A program made the translations under genes and the position numbers. From Vitis vinifera (Eukaryota > Streptophyta > Magnoliopsida > Vitales > Vitaceae): a stretch of 64,000 bases of DNA. Position 1 is the first letter of the stretch. Each line of letters opens with the position of its first letter. Location: positions 29,389,001 to 29,453,000 of the forward strand of contig NC_081817.1 of the NCBI RefSeq assembly GCF_030704535.1. The letters run 5' to 3'. A model generated the notes under the pieces. It did no database searches. It was not told where the DNA came from and saw only the letters and a list, made by a program, of their open reading frames with translations. Shown here one piece after another: positions 1-12,920 of this stretch.

Positions 1-444
1 TAAGACTAAGTTTTTTATTACTAAATATGGCATCATTATTTCCATTTTTTTCTTTCAAATTTCCATTAATGCGATATGGAGGCGGACATAAAAAAACTAT
101 TAATTACAAAAGGCAGGCGATATAAAACACGTTTCAAGTCCGTGTTTTTTTCTCTCTCATTCCCTCTCCAGGCTTTGCTGCATAGACAGTCACTCGAACT
201 CAAAAGAGAAACTTTCCGGTGTTTGTAGCACACTAATTTCTCGTCCGAGCGTCGCAATCGCCGTCGATTTCTCCTACATAGCGCCCGGGACACGAGCCGC
301 TGAAGAATCCAGGCGAAACGGTATCGTTCCGTGTAGTTTTGGGGGCGATTTGAGGCGAAATCTGTCTGAGCAATCTGGTCTCTGGTCTGGGTTTTGAGGC
401 GTGGGAAATTAGGGTTTGTTGGATTTTTGGGGTACAAGCTGGCT
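1..444 (+). promoter_or_regulatory. 5' flank and leader of the EMSY-like gene
   Basis: No gene is supported here. The stretch lies directly upstream of the EML start codon and becomes less AT-rich towards it, so it should hold the core promoter and 5' leader. I cannot place a TATA box or start site with confidence. A minus-strand open frame across most of it shows no family signature and is taken as chance. Confidence 0.5.
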
Positions 445-3400
445 ATGGACTACGAGCCTTTCGATAGCAGTGGTGAGTTTGCTCTGAAAGATCCAATCTT
501 TATTGCGTTTTCTGGTGAATTTTAGGGTTTTTGTAGTGCTGTTTTGATGAATTAGGGTTAGTTTTTTGTTAAATTTGGGGTCCGCATTCGCGTTCTTGGA
601 GGGGTTTGTGTTGCTCGAAGCAGTTATTGACGCTTGGCAGCTTGGAGGGGTGAAATTAGGGTTTAGTGCGGTTTTCGTGGTCTGGGTTGTGTGTTTAGCT
701 TTACTTTGGCTCTTTGAATCTCCATGTATAAGATATTGGCGGTTTTTTCGCGTGAACTTTGGTGTTTGGGGTAAATTGTAATCGTTCTTGTGCAGAAAGA
801 GGGAAAGGGCTTAAAGAACTCGAAAAGTTTGGTTTTTTGTGTTCTTCTGTTTTTTGCAATTTGGGAGGTTTTGTGCGTTGCAGGTATTCAAGTTTTTTTC
901 TCAGCCATGGATGAAATTACAGTTAAATATGGCGTCTCTGTGATGCTACAGAAAGAGAGAGATGAAATTATGTTGCTGAATGTTATGGTAAATGAAGTAG
1001 TAAGGATCTGAAGTTTGTTTAGGGGATTTCACAACGTTGGGAATAAGAAAACCCAGTAGAAGTTTTCGGAGAATGTTTGATTTTATGATAGAACACTATC
1101 TGGCTGTCTAGCTCCTCGATCAGAGCATGGGTATTTTGCTTGGAAAACATAATGATTTAGTTGTTGGCAAACTTTGTATCAGAGAGTGTTTCATTCCTAC
1201 ATAGGCATTCGCTTTTCAGGTTTTTTGTTTCCATGTCTCATGTGCCAGTCTATACATGTGCTTTGAACGCTGTTTTTTTGGGCCCACAACCCTTGTTGGT
1301 TGCATGTTGACCAATTTTGTAACTCCAAAATTAAAATCTTATTCAAAATTTTGGATGCACGGGAAGATTTCCTTTCTGTACTGGATGACGGATCCTCCAA
1401 AGCTTATAAATGCATTTATAAGAATTTGCAATCTAATAAATGTGGCCTCAGTGCAAACAGGAATATACTGAATCTTTTCATTGTATGCTTTAAGGAGTAA
1501 CTGACACAACATAGTTAAGGTATTTTTTTGACAAATGACTCCCAAATTTGTTGGAGATAAAAATACTGACTGTCAACCAATTGAAAGAGACAACAAACAT
1601 ACACTTAAAGAGTCAACTGACATAAGTTGTCTCCATCTGTGAGTATGTTGGACTTTGCCGTTTCAATCATTTAACCAGATTAACCAATCAGTTTTGCTCT
1701 CTTTTCTATCTCATATTGAAGTTCTGATTGATTTACCACCCACATCTCATGGATCTATTCACATGTCCCATTCTAAAATAATTGCAGGAACTGATGATGA
1801 TCTTCCTCCACCACATCAAAATAGAATCCCCAGAGGAGGGCGTGTCGCTGGGAATGGAAGATCCGCTGTTGTAGGTTCCATCCCATACTCTAGAATGTAT
1901 GGTGAAACTGATATGGAGACCCAAATTCACCAACTAGAGCAAGAAGCATATAGTTCAGTTTTAAGAGCCTTCAAAGCTCAAGCTGATGCCATTACTTGGG
2001 TACTTTTCTGTCATTTTGTTTGCATGAACCTAATATTCTAAGGAATTTTTTTTACCAGGTTTAGTAACTGCTAAATGCAATGTTTTTTCTTCAGGAGAAG
2101 GAAAGTTTAATAACAGAACTTAGAAAAGAGTTAAGATTATCAAATGAGGAACACAGAGAGCTTCTTGGCAGGGTTAATGCAGATGATGTCATCCGTAGGA
2201 TAAGGTATTTTAGTGTTTTATTCCAAATTTTTTGCTCTTATGAGGGAAATCTGTTTCTTAGGTTTCAGTAAGCCTTGTTGTCCTTTATTTGTTAATGGAT
2301 ATATATTGAATGATCCCACTAGGGAGTGGAGACAGGCAGGCGGGCTCCAACCTGGCATGCTCACTACTGGTCAAGCTGTGCATGATCCCATACCTAGTCC
2401 CACCGTCTCAGCTTCTCGCAAGAAACAGAAAATAACCCAGTCAATACCTTCTCAATCCTTTGGTGGGCCATCTCAATCTTTTCACCCACAAGCAATAGCT
2501 GCATCCAACCAGCCATCTTCATCAGCTGCAAAACGAGGACCTATTTTAGGACCCAAGGGAAAGAAGCATAAATCTGTAAGTTTTAAAGTCTGAGGTTCAC
2601 ACAAGGTCATTGAATGCCATTGTATTTTTTATTTTAAATGTTAAGTCCAGTATTATGCTCAGTAACTAAAATTTATGTCTGAATATCTTTTTATGTTTTG
2701 TTTCTGTTCCATTTATTTAACTGGGTCAGGTATTGCCTGGGGCATCTTCAATGAAGTCCATGCAGTATGCTTCCTCAGGTCCAACTGGAAGAGGTCAAGT
2801 TGCTAATCGGGGAGTGAATGAGCCTGCTGAAGCAGCAACATTTGATCCATTGATTGGGAGGAAAGTGAGGACCAGGTGGCCTGATGATAACAACTTTTAT
2901 GAAGCTGTTATAACTGATTACAATCCAGTTGAGGTATACCTTCTCAGATATGAAGGGATTCAGTATCCTGCAGGTTTGGCAGCTGATATTACTTTTTTTT
3001 TTTTTTCCTTCAAATCCTTCCATGTCAGGGACGGCATGCTCTGGTATACGATATGGGTTCAGCAAATGAGACATGGGAATGGGTTAATCTTTCAGAGGTA
3101 ATTCTGAATCTCTCTTTGTGGTTTCTAAGATATTCTTTCTTACTTTCCATATCTACTGCATGTGGGCAATTTTTTAGGCAAACATAACCCCTAGATGGCG
3201 GATCCTTTTATAGTTGGTTTGAACAGTACTTCTGCAGAAGCATACTTTTGAAGCAGGAAGTTATATGCTCCTGCATTTTCCAAGGATGAACTTCAGAGCT
3301 ACCAAATTCATGATTGCTATATATTAGTTCACACTTCTTGTGAAAGATCATACACTGTAAATTTTAAAGAGGAAAATATATTACTTGGAGTCCAGAATTC

Positions 3401-6400
3401 CACTTCTATGATCATTTAGATTTTGTTTTCCTTTTTGAGGCATGATCATTTCTAAGATTAACTTCCCATTACTAAGATTAGTTAATCAACTTGTTTTGTG
3501 AGTTTTGACAAATTTATTTCTCATAACTGCTTATTCTTTGATGTACTCCTAAAATGCCTCTTCAAAATCCTAGGTTCTTCTTGCTTCAGTACTTCTTCCT
3601 ACACTAAGAGCCTTGTTTCTCACCTTCTCTACCTTTTGCTTGATTCTCCACTTTATTTTCTTTCTCTAGTAACTATTATGAAAACACAATCTCACTTACT
3701 TTGAGTCAGCTATGAGAGCCCTTTTCTTTTGCCCATGCCTCTTGCCGTTTTATGGTTGAATCATATAATTCTTGAATCATCTTCTACCAGAATCAATTGG
3801 TCATCATGTAATTTGATAAATCTGGTTTTCAAGAATTGATTATCATCTTTTATTTTGGTAGAGTTGGATTTATAATTATAGTTTGAATGTTGATATGGAT
3901 AGATAAGTCAGGGTTGTAAAATACAGATTTATGGTTGGATGCTACGTCAAATTGAATGTTGGAAATTAAAAATAAATATTGTATATTTTATTGGTAAAAC
4001 ATGAAAATTTTCCAAAGAGCTTTAGCAACTGCTAGAAGAGATATCAATCAACACCATGGAGAGGGGCCTCATGTAGCAATTGTTTTCTCAGCCAGCAAAT
4101 AACCCTTGTAATGGCAAGAACGATGTATAGATGGCAGGAATTGCAGAGGGATGTCATTCAGGTCCAGGGCTGAGCTGGACCAAGTTTAACCTGAAGTTAG
4201 AGGCTTACTGCAGCCCACAACTGTCATCCTGATCTCAGCCCATTTTATAGAGTGGTCTTGAAGCTGATTCACATCCCAGTCTGAATACCAAGGAGTCTAA
4301 TGCAAACAGGCTAAGCTAGGCCAGAGTCAGCTTGTGTACCAACAGGCTATATGGGCTATGCACACATCTGAGTTTAGCAGATTTGAACATTTAACTAGCG
4401 TCGCCTTGGAGTGAGCTGAGCATATGTCACTTGTTGCATCTAAAATTTGTACAAAAAGGAAGGGATTATTGGTTTAACCTGCAAAACCAATTGAATGACA
4501 TTGATTAAGTGTATGTATTTATATGCATCCGTTGCCGCAAACATGTTTCTTTAGATGAGCCATTTAAAATATACTTCAGGTGGGCCAACTATTTTTCTGA
4601 TAGAGTAGCAATTATCCTTCCAATTCTGTATGTGTTGGTGCTCTAGAAAGGGTAGAGAAGCTTATGGTGTGAGCCTATGGAAAGCAATGAGGGAGGGTGG
4701 TCCATTTTTTCTTTGGGATGAGTTCTTCCATTGAGAATAGTCTTTGTGTTAAGTGTTGGTATGATCCTTCTTGTGGTGGGGGGCTTTTGAAAGAATGTCT
4801 TCTGGTTCCTTTTAGTCTTGCAGTCCATAAAGTGGCTTGGGTGTTGAATTATTGGAATGGACTCTGCTGGAATCCAGGGTTTAGAAGGGATTTTTCAGAT
4901 TGGGGGTTAATTTTGGTGGAGTCATTGTTGCTGCTGTTGAGTTATTTTTCTGTTTCTAGAGTCATTGCAGACTAGTTGGTTTGGAATTTCCAAGTGGGGC
5001 TCAAGTTAGATCCTTCTACTATTCTGTGACACAGGGAGAATCCCTCATCTGCCCAGCTAAGCTCATTTGGAATCCAGGGTGCTATCAAAGATTGACTTTT
5101 TTTTGCTGGAGCAGCTTGGGGGGGCGGGGGGGGGGGGGGGGGGAATCATTACTGTCTACCAGCTTACTGGAATAAAGGTTAATCAGGTGTTGCCAGTGTA
5201 AACAAGATTTTTGAGTCTGTAGGCTGCATCCTCATTCACTGCAATTGGATTTCTGAGTTATGGCCATTAGCATTCTCTTTGTTTGCTGTGTCCTTGGTTG
5301 CTCCCCTACAATGGTTATGTCCTGATCAGTTGGAAAGGCGCTTTTATAGGGTACAAAGTGCAAGATGATGTGGATGTTTTATTCTGAGTTATTTTTCCAG
5401 AGCTCAATAATAGATCTTTTGACACAGTGGAGCTGGTCAATTTTGTGGCAAAAAGTGTTTTTTCTTAAGACATTGTCTTTGCTGTTAAAGGGGTGGGTTC
5501 AACCATCCAAAGAATTTTGTTGATAGTTTGGGGTTTGGTTAGCTAGGTTGATTCTTCTATATGTTGTTTTTTGTGCAGCTTGTATGGATCATATACACAT
5601 GGACTGCACCTTTTTCTGTAGGCACTTCTATTAATACAATTATCCTATTTGCATATCAAAAAAATTTATCAGAGCAGCAGAACCATCACAATCGAAGTGT
5701 TCTAATTTTACTTGTTATTGGTTCGATGTTTCTCAATTCAGATTTCTCCAGAGGATATACAGTGGGATGGTGAGGACCCTGGAATCTCTCGTAGAGGAGG
5801 TTATGATGGATCAGGTCATGGGATGAATAGAGCTGTAGGTCGTGATAGTGTTCAGGGTGCAGGTAGAGGTAGAGGGCTCCCAAAGGGGCAGTCTAAAAAA
5901 GATTTTCTGCCATCACAGAATGGCATTGGGAAGAAGGCACCAGATGATATTCAAATACTTCATACAGACACTCTAATTAAGGAGGTAAATGAAAGCAGCC
6001 TGATCCATGTTAATACTGAATTTGTTCTTACTATATTCATATATTTAATTTTTCTGGTGATCTTGGCAGGTGGAGAGGGTCTTTACTGCAAATCATCCGG
6101 ACCCTCTTGAGATTGACAAAGCAAAGAAAGTGCTGAAGGTAAGAAAATGAACCGTCTTATTCAATTTCCTTTTGAAGTTTCCTTTGACTCTGCATCAAGT
6201 TACATAACTGAATTGTTTACGGTAATGTAGGAGCATGAACAAGCATTACTTGATGCAATTGGGAGGCTTGCAGATATTTCTGATGGCGAAAGCGGTACAA
6301 ATATTCACATCTCTTCTCCTCTTTTTCTTTTATCTTGCTTCAGTTGATTATTCAAAGCTAGCATTGCCCCATTGTGGCTGTGACAAATAGTTTGGCATTT

Positions 6401-6983
6401 AGAGTTCCATTGAAATTGAAGGGATATATTTGATTTCCAGTCTCAGTGGATGACAAATTGCATCCACTAGAATGGAGGCATAGCTGAAAACGGAGCTGCA
6501 CATCAGTTTCTGGCATTTGATAGTGCTCTGGAAGCACTCATATCAAATGCAACAGAAAGAAAAATCAACCTATTTTAAACACCCCACCCACCATAAAAAA
6601 AAAAAAAAAGAAAGAAAGAAAAAAAGAAAAAAAGCACACACACACATGTACTACTATTATTATCATCTGGAAGCTCGAATAGGTTATTATTTTCTATCTT
6701 CAAATTTCTGACATTATTTTCACCAAATGAATAATCCTTTGCTCCTATTTCTGTGCTAGTAGAATCTAAATTCCGGTTGCCATATGCTTTGTATCTTTGT
6801 TGACATATGCCAACCATTAGCATGGTAGTAGTTGGCATGGAAGTACTCGTCTCCCAGCTAATCTTTTTCAGTTCCTCCCTTCCCTTTCTTTCCTTTTTTT
6901 CTGATGTCTATGTTGGCCCTTTCCTTGAGGCAGATGAAGGTGGCCATCAGTTCTCCCATGGGCACTCAATGGACCGAGAATGA
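445..6983 (+). CDS. EMSY-LIKE (EML) protein, ENT plus Agenet/Tudor-like domains
   Basis: Nuclear chromatin-associated protein of the plant EML family, whose members are linked to histone reading, plant immunity and seed development. Ten coding exons splice cleanly into 433 residues: 445-472, 1788-1999, 2095-2204, 2323-2575, 2730-2933, 3029-3097, 5742-5984, 6070-6138, 6231-6294, 6934-6983. The N-terminus reads [10 protein letters not shown]. An ENT domain follows at about residues 48-135 ([20 protein letters not shown], then RRIREWRQAG). An Agenet/Tudor-like module is at about 243-295 ([20 protein letters not shown]). A short helical, coiled-coil-like segment is near the C-terminus ([20 protein letters not shown]). 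Domain order and length match EML proteins, closest in feel to Arabidopsis EML4/EML3, but I cannot assign orthology. Intron 6 (3098-5741) is enlarged by a LINE fragment. Exon joins come from GT-AG signals and frame continuity; family assignment is very secure. Confidence 0.93.
4625..5670 (+). mobile_element. L1-type LINE fragment in EML intron 6
   Basis: Broken reading frames in several phases resemble the region after the reverse transcriptase in plant L1 ORF2. Examples are [10 protein letters not shown] near 4650, [14 protein letters not shown] near 4820, [13 protein letters not shown] near 4865 and [14 protein letters not shown]-like text near 5000, followed by [15 protein letters not shown] near 5060. 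These correspond to the usual order of VDKEAWV, W-NP-F-R-F-DW, F-VKSFY and IW---P-K--FFAWEA motifs. The copy is 5'-truncated, in the same direction as the host gene, and has many frame breaks, so it is old. It contains a long run of G (about 5118-5143). The 3' end is unclear; text near 5580-5670 resembles the L1 tail. Confidence 0.72.
6594..6652 (+). repeat. A-rich and (CA)n/(TAT)n low-complexity tract in EML intron 9
   Basis: A run of A interrupted by G, then a short ACAC tract and TAT units, lies inside intron 9 (6295-6933). It is simple sequence with no coding signal. The adjoining part of this intron holds nothing else I can recognise. Confidence 0.7.
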
Positions 6984-9291
6984 CCGGAGGACCTGGCATG
7001 TCATATGATGAGAAGATCCAACATAGGCATAGACTCTGGCGATAAACTGGTTGCAGAAGGATATGTAAATGGCAATGACCCGTAAGATGTTGAAGAGATT
7101 ATCAAAACTGATTTTTCTCCTATAATGCCAGTCCTCAGATGAGATGATTTTTGTCGACATGAAATAATAATTCTGGGCTTGGGTCTTTGAGTTAACTGGG
7201 GCGGTTAGTTTATCGGCTAACAGTATAATCAGTTTGAGGTAAAAGGCTGATGCTTGTGTAAAATTATTGTAGTGATTTAACATGTGATCCTGTAAAATAT
7301 TCTTGGCCTTTTTATTGGATTTCCCATGTTGCAGATTGTTGCTGATTATTAGTGTGATTCTGTAAAAGATTTTTGGCCTTAAAAAGGGATGTCTTTTGAC
7401 TCTTTATCTTTCCACATTATTGCTAATTAGGGTTAGTCATAGAAGAAGATATTCTTTCAGAAGTGGAATTTTTCTAGGTTTAATGTGGGATCTTCAAATT
7501 GGGTTCCTAGACCAGCATTTGGGAACCTCAAAGCTTGAGAATTCAAACATAGGGGTTTATTATTTGAGAATGTTTGGAGAAAACAGTTTTTTGAAAGTAT
7601 TTCTTGGAAATGGTTTTTCATTGTTTTGAGTAATAAAATTTTATTTGGGAATTTAGATCTAAAAATAGTTTTTCCTGTTTACCTTTTTGGTGAAGACATG
7701 GAATGTTTACATATGATAAGTAAGTTTTTATATTTGTTGTTTTTTTTAATAATTTTTTTAAAATATTTTTCAAAAGAAATACACGAAAATATAATTAATT
7801 TAAAAATAAATTTTTTTAAAATTATTTCAGTTAAAAATTTATCAAATACTTCTTGTTCTAAAAAAATATTTTAAATTGTTTTTTAGAATATTTTAAATTT
7901 ATTTTTAAAATTTGTTGTATTTTTAAAAAGCAATGTTCAAAAAACTTAAGGTGTCTCAAACAAAATAAAAGGAGCTTTGATGTCCCCACAAATAATGGAG
8001 CTTTTGCAAAAGTAGGGTTCCATGAATGATGATGACAAAAGTGGATTTCAAAACACATGGGAGTCATGTTTTCAAAACGATGGGTATTTTGGTCTTTTTG
8101 GCATAAATATTTCTTTTACATTCAGTTTTCTTATTTTTATTTAAAAATGTATTTAACATTTTTGTTTTTACTAAAAAAAAAAAAAATTTAAATTATTCTC
8201 AAAACAAACTTTTTTTTTTTTTGAGAATTTTCAATTGTTTTTTACACTATCTTGCTTTCAAATATAAAAAATAAGAATATGTTTCATAATTATTTTTTAA
8301 TTAGAAAACACATTGGATAAAATTTTGAAAACATGTTTTTTTAGAATATCCCAAACTCCCTTTTTTCTGTTTTTATTTTATTTTATTTTTTTACCAGCAA
8401 GCAAAGGTCTGTTTGGAAGGGTCACTACTTTTCCAAAATTTATCCGAAACAGGAGAACCCAAGAGATTCACGCGATTTTGCATAAAAACACTAATTACCA
8501 ATCAATTAGAGCCACGTGTGCAGCAGATTTAGTGATTCCTATTTCTTTTTTTTCTTTTTTTTTTTCCTTTTTCTGAATTATCATAACGCTGCGTTTTGAG
8601 ACTTTGTCTTCTCTGTTGAAAGCTACAGGAGAAAGTTTGTGTTGTTTCCCACTTCTTCTCTTGATGGCTGACTATATTACAAGAATCTCTACTTCCTTTT
8701 GGTCACTGTCTCCATCACAAATGCTTCAACCCCATCTAGGCTTTTGTGGGTTCGTTTCATGGGACATTTCTAATCCAGTTCAATCTATTCCCTTTCTGGG
8801 TTTTGAGTTTCAGTTCGTTTTTCCCTCTGTATCTTCCTCTTCGTTTCCCCTGTACTGCTCTTTGTCAAAAAGACTGAATTCCCACTTCAATTTTGCGCAT
8901 TCAATAAAGAAAAGATTAGTTCTTGAAGATTTTTCAAACTGGGTTTTGTAGTTCCGCCTTGCTGCTGTGCGGATTTGTCGGGTTTTGGTGTTTTTTTCCA
9001 AATGGGATGCAATCTTTCTTCATGGGCGTTCAAATTCAACTGAATTTTGTCCATTTTTTTCGTTCTGGGAATCATTGTACCCATGTGATCCTCCTTTAAA
9101 GTTTCTCCACTTTTTGAGAATTCTGAGGTGTTTTCCTGTTGTGAAATTTGGATGTTTTTAGGGTTTTATTCAGTTGATGGACCTCATGTATGGTACAAGT
9201 TTAACATTTGAGCCTGCTGATTGTCTTCCCTGTCATAGATACTAAGAACCCCATTAGGCAATCAGTGGAAGAACCTCAGGTTCTGTTACAA
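6984..9291. other. Intergenic DNA between EML and the epoxidase-like gene
   Basis: The first part is the likely EML 3' UTR. From about 7530 to 8360 the DNA is extremely AT-rich with runs such as TTTGGGAA, TTTTAGAA and CCAAAC. These resemble the eroded ends of non-autonomous DNA transposons found elsewhere in the window, but I cannot define inverted ends or a target duplication. The stretch 8590-9290 is less AT-rich and is likely leader or an upstream exon of the next gene. Confidence 0.5.
8664..8745 (+). other. Possible first coding exon of the epoxidase-like gene (transit-peptide region)
   Basis: An ATG at 8664 opens a Ser/Thr-rich, basic-poor stretch that could be a plastid transit peptide. 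A donor GTGGGT at 8746 and a pyrimidine-rich acceptor ending at 9238 would join it in frame to the open frame that continues upstream of the ATG at 9292, adding about 45 residues. The join is frame-consistent, but without a transcript it is only one of several choices. Confidence 0.35.
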
Positions 9292-12200
9292 ATGGCACCA
9301 TTGCAAGGTCTTAGTTCTTGCAATCGATATCAAAATTCTATCAATATCTCTGAATTTAGGGTAGAAAAGTTGAGTATGAAGAGCTATTATATTAGGTGTG
9401 AGGGTAGAGATTATGTTAGTTTAGATGGAGATGGTAATGGAAAGAAGGAGAAGAAGAGGTTTAGGGTTTTGATAGCTGGCGGAGGAATAGGAGGGCTAGT
9501 ACTGGCTCTGGCTGCGAAGCATAGGGGTTTTGAGGTGAAGGTGTTTGAGAAGGATTTGAGTGCAGTGAGAGGGGAGGGACGCCACCGTGGCCCGATTCAA
9601 CTCTTAAGTAGTGCTTTGGCAGTGTTGGAAGCCATTGATGAAAATGTTGCAAAGCAAATTATGGAAGCTGGTTGTGTTACTGGTGATAGGATCAATGGCC
9701 TTGCAGATGGTCTTTCGGGCGAATGGTATATACATCTTACTCCTTGCTATTCACAAGTTTGAATATAGAATTAAATTGTGCATTTCTTCTACTGAATTTG
9801 TTTAGTTGCTTACGCTATACCGATGAGAATAATTTACGTTTATTTGCATTCTTGACTACCTTTACAAGGTTGTTTGATTAGAATTTTGGGTTTGAGTTTG
9901 TCCTTGTTTCAGGAACTACATTTGTTTCTTATGGCTGAATTTTGTGATTAGAACTTATAAGACCCTGCCATGAACAAGCCTGAGAAAGGTTTATTACTCT
10001 TTTCCAAACCATGCATACTATTTGGTATTCTTCTCCAAACAATGCATACTGTCTAATCTAAGACAAAATAATGGGGTTTCTCCATCATTACATTATTTTC
10101 ATTACCCCTGCGATTGTTGGTTTTGCGTATGGAGTTTTTTCAAACGGGTTTCTTTCTTTTTTATAATTTTCCTTGTGGTTGTGTTTGATGATATGGGTGC
10201 AGGGGAGGCAGGACTAGATATTTTCTTACAACTGAATTCCACTAGGTTTATCCCACGAATCCAAACCATTCGGGGCTGACTGGATATTCTATTCTGCATT
10301 TTCCTTTTAAAAACCATTGTAGCTTAGGCTTGAAATTTTCATTTGGACATCAGTCTGATTAAAGTATCTTTACTGGTTTGCACCCGACACAACGCTCCTC
10401 CTTTCCTTTATTCTTGGAATTTCAATAACATTGACATACTTTTCAATTACATGAGAGAAACATTTTTTAAGTCTTGGTATACGATCATGGTTCTCTAGCT
10501 CTTCTCTTCTCATATCAGGCTTAGCAAGTTTGATCTTTTAACTCCTGCCATAAGGAGGGGACTCCCGGTGACTCAAGTAATATGTAGGATGTCACTGCAA
10601 GACATATTAGTCAATGCAGTTGGGCTCGAGATATTAAGTAACAAATCTAAAGTTGTGGACTTCATGGAAGACTCTAACAAGGTCTGTAATGTCCTAGAAT
10701 ATTTATTACCCATCTGATGAAGATCTGAATTAATTTTCGACCTCTTTGCTTGAATTTTCAGGTCACTGTCACCCTTGAAGATGGACGCCAGTATGATGGT
10801 GATGTTCTAATTGGGGCAGATGGGATATGGTCAGAAGTAGGCTACTTCTCCTTTTGTATATTCATTCCTTTTGTTTATTTGTAACAGATCGATTCTTCTA
10901 TCCTCATTTTGGGGTTCCCAAATTCTGATTTGCCATTCTTGTCAGGTGCGATCAAAACTATTTGGAAGGCAAGAAGCAAAATATTCGAATTACACATGTT
11001 ATAGTGGTCTGACAAACTTTGTGCCGCCATACATCAATACTGTCGGGTATGTAATTTGGCATCATGTTGACAAACTCAATATGCTGGCATTATTGAAATT
11101 TGGGATTTTGGAATTACTCAGGAAAATATATTTTTCAAAAGGAAAAGCCCTATGTTAATAAAGAAAGCCTGGTAGAAGTTGGGAAAATTAATGAAGAGTT
11201 TATATTATTACTTTCAACTTCTTTCCTATAAAGACAAGTAACCAAATAGGAAAATGTTGATGCCTCTGAATTGCACAATCATTTGGAATACTTCCCAGAA
11301 CAAGACTTAAATATGCAAATCGGGAAGTTTCTCTAAATTTTCTCTAGAAAAAAATATCAGCGAAATTTGTGATATTTTTTGCAGTTATGCAAAATTTGGT
11401 TTGCTTAGTTTCATGTTCTGCTATGAAGGTATCGAGTATTCTTGGGATTGAACCAGTACTTTGTTGCTTCAGATGTTGGGAATGGAAAGATGCAATGGTA
11501 TGCCTTCAATAGGGAGCCTCCCATGAATAATACTGATTCTCCCAAAGGTATCTCCCTCAAAATATGCTTGTGGTAATGTTACTTTTAAAGGAACTCAATT
11601 CTATGATTTTGAGAAACCTTCCTTTTACATTCTGCAGGTAAAAAACAGAGGCTTCTGGAACTATTCAGGAGTTGGTGTGATGAAGTGATTACACTAATTT
11701 TGAAAACCCCAGATCATATGATTTTACAGAGGGACATATACGACAGAGATATGATCTATTCCTGGGGAACGGGGCGAGTGACTCTAGTAGGTGATGCCGC
11801 TCACCCAATGCAACCGAATCTCGGCCAAGGGGGTTGCATGGCAATTGAGGTAAGTTATATGTGACTGAATTTTATCTCTAGCTGATTGAATAGAAAAAGA
11901 GTTGGAGAGTTTGTTACTGAGACTTGTAGAAGGTAAATGCAATTTACCAAAGAAGTTAAGACTGGGTTTCGAGCTATAGCTTGTGGTTGTAAATCAGGCC
12001 CTTTGTTATTATTAGTAAGATAGGTTGTAGGTTGTTTGAGCACATTTTTCCAATTTATCTAGTAAGGTTGTTAAAGGATATTGATCAGGGGTGATTGCAC
12101 TTTACTAAACCGTTTGAATTGCCATGGACTTATCATGTTGGCAATTATATTTGCAGGACTGTTACCAACTAATTCTTGAGCTTGATAAGATTGCCAACAG

Positions 12201-12920
12201 TGGCTCCAGCATTCTACTGTCGGATCAAATTGTTTCCGCCCTTAGAAGGTAAAAAACGAGAAATCTAGCCTCTAAGACCTGTAAATAAAACTGATTCAAG
12301 TACATCATCAGCTAGTTCACCCTGATCATAGCTTAAGAATTTTTGGACAATAAGGGGGGAAATGATCAAAAGTGCCTTTTTCACATGAAACTTACAAGGG
12401 TATTAGTACAAAACTTCTGGATGGTTACTGGTTAATGCTATTTTAGAACTAAGCAAATAGGAAGCTGTGGAGTTCCCAAAGGTTAAATCGCTCTTCCTTG
12501 AATGTGGTTCTAGCCAAAAGATCAGGTAATTTCTTTCCGTCAATACAGAAAAATGCAGAGTGCTCCATAATCTGTATGGCTTCATCATGAACAGGTATGA
12601 GAAGAAAAGAATGTTCCGGGTTGGTACCGTGCACACAGCCAGTAGGATGGCATCTGAAGTGCTTGCTGCTTACCAACCCTACATGGAATTTGGATTTGGC
12701 CCTCTGCCTGTAAGCTTTCCTTATTTGATTTTCTGCTTCAATCCAATCAGAGTTCTTCATTTGAATTAAGAATCATGGTTATTCATTTTGTGTTTGTTTT
12801 TCATGGTTACAGGGCCTGTCAACACTGCGGATCACCCATCCTGGAATTCAAGTTGCCCGAATGTTTCTCCAGGTTTTTCTGCAGCAGTTCATGACTTGGA
12901 TGATATCAGGCCATGGGTAA
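9292..12920 (+). CDS. Zeaxanthin-epoxidase-like FAD-dependent monooxygenase, without FHA domain
   Basis: Resembles zeaxanthin epoxidase (ABA1/ZEP), the plastid enzyme that epoxidises zeaxanthin in the xanthophyll cycle and ABA pathway. Nine exons: 9292-9725, 10519-10681, 10762-10836, 10946-11046, 11429-11547, 11638-11849, 12157-12248, 12595-12709, 12813-12920, giving 472 residues from this ATG. The Rossmann dinucleotide motif is AGGGIGGLVLALAA at about 62-75, followed by EKDLSAVRGEG. The DG motif is GADGIW at about 218-222. The GD motif is VTLVGDAAHPMQPNLGQGG at about 346-364. All FAD-binding signatures look intact. ZEP is usually about 660 residues with a C-terminal FHA domain; here the frame stops where ZEP would continue, and no FHA-like exon follows before 14041. 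The stop TAA sits inside a donor-like GGTAAGAAG. The open frame continues upstream of this ATG, so an extra first exon is possible. True substrate is uncertain. Confidence 0.83.

Noticed and set aside
3498-3704. Open frames in EML intron 6 left of the LINE
   Set aside because: They are short, hydrophobic and T-rich with no similarity; the host exons splice across them.
5118-5143. Long G run as a functional G-quadruplex
   Set aside because: It is essentially a homopolymer with one C inside decayed LINE sequence, is prone to slippage or sequencing error, and shows no G-tract/loop design.
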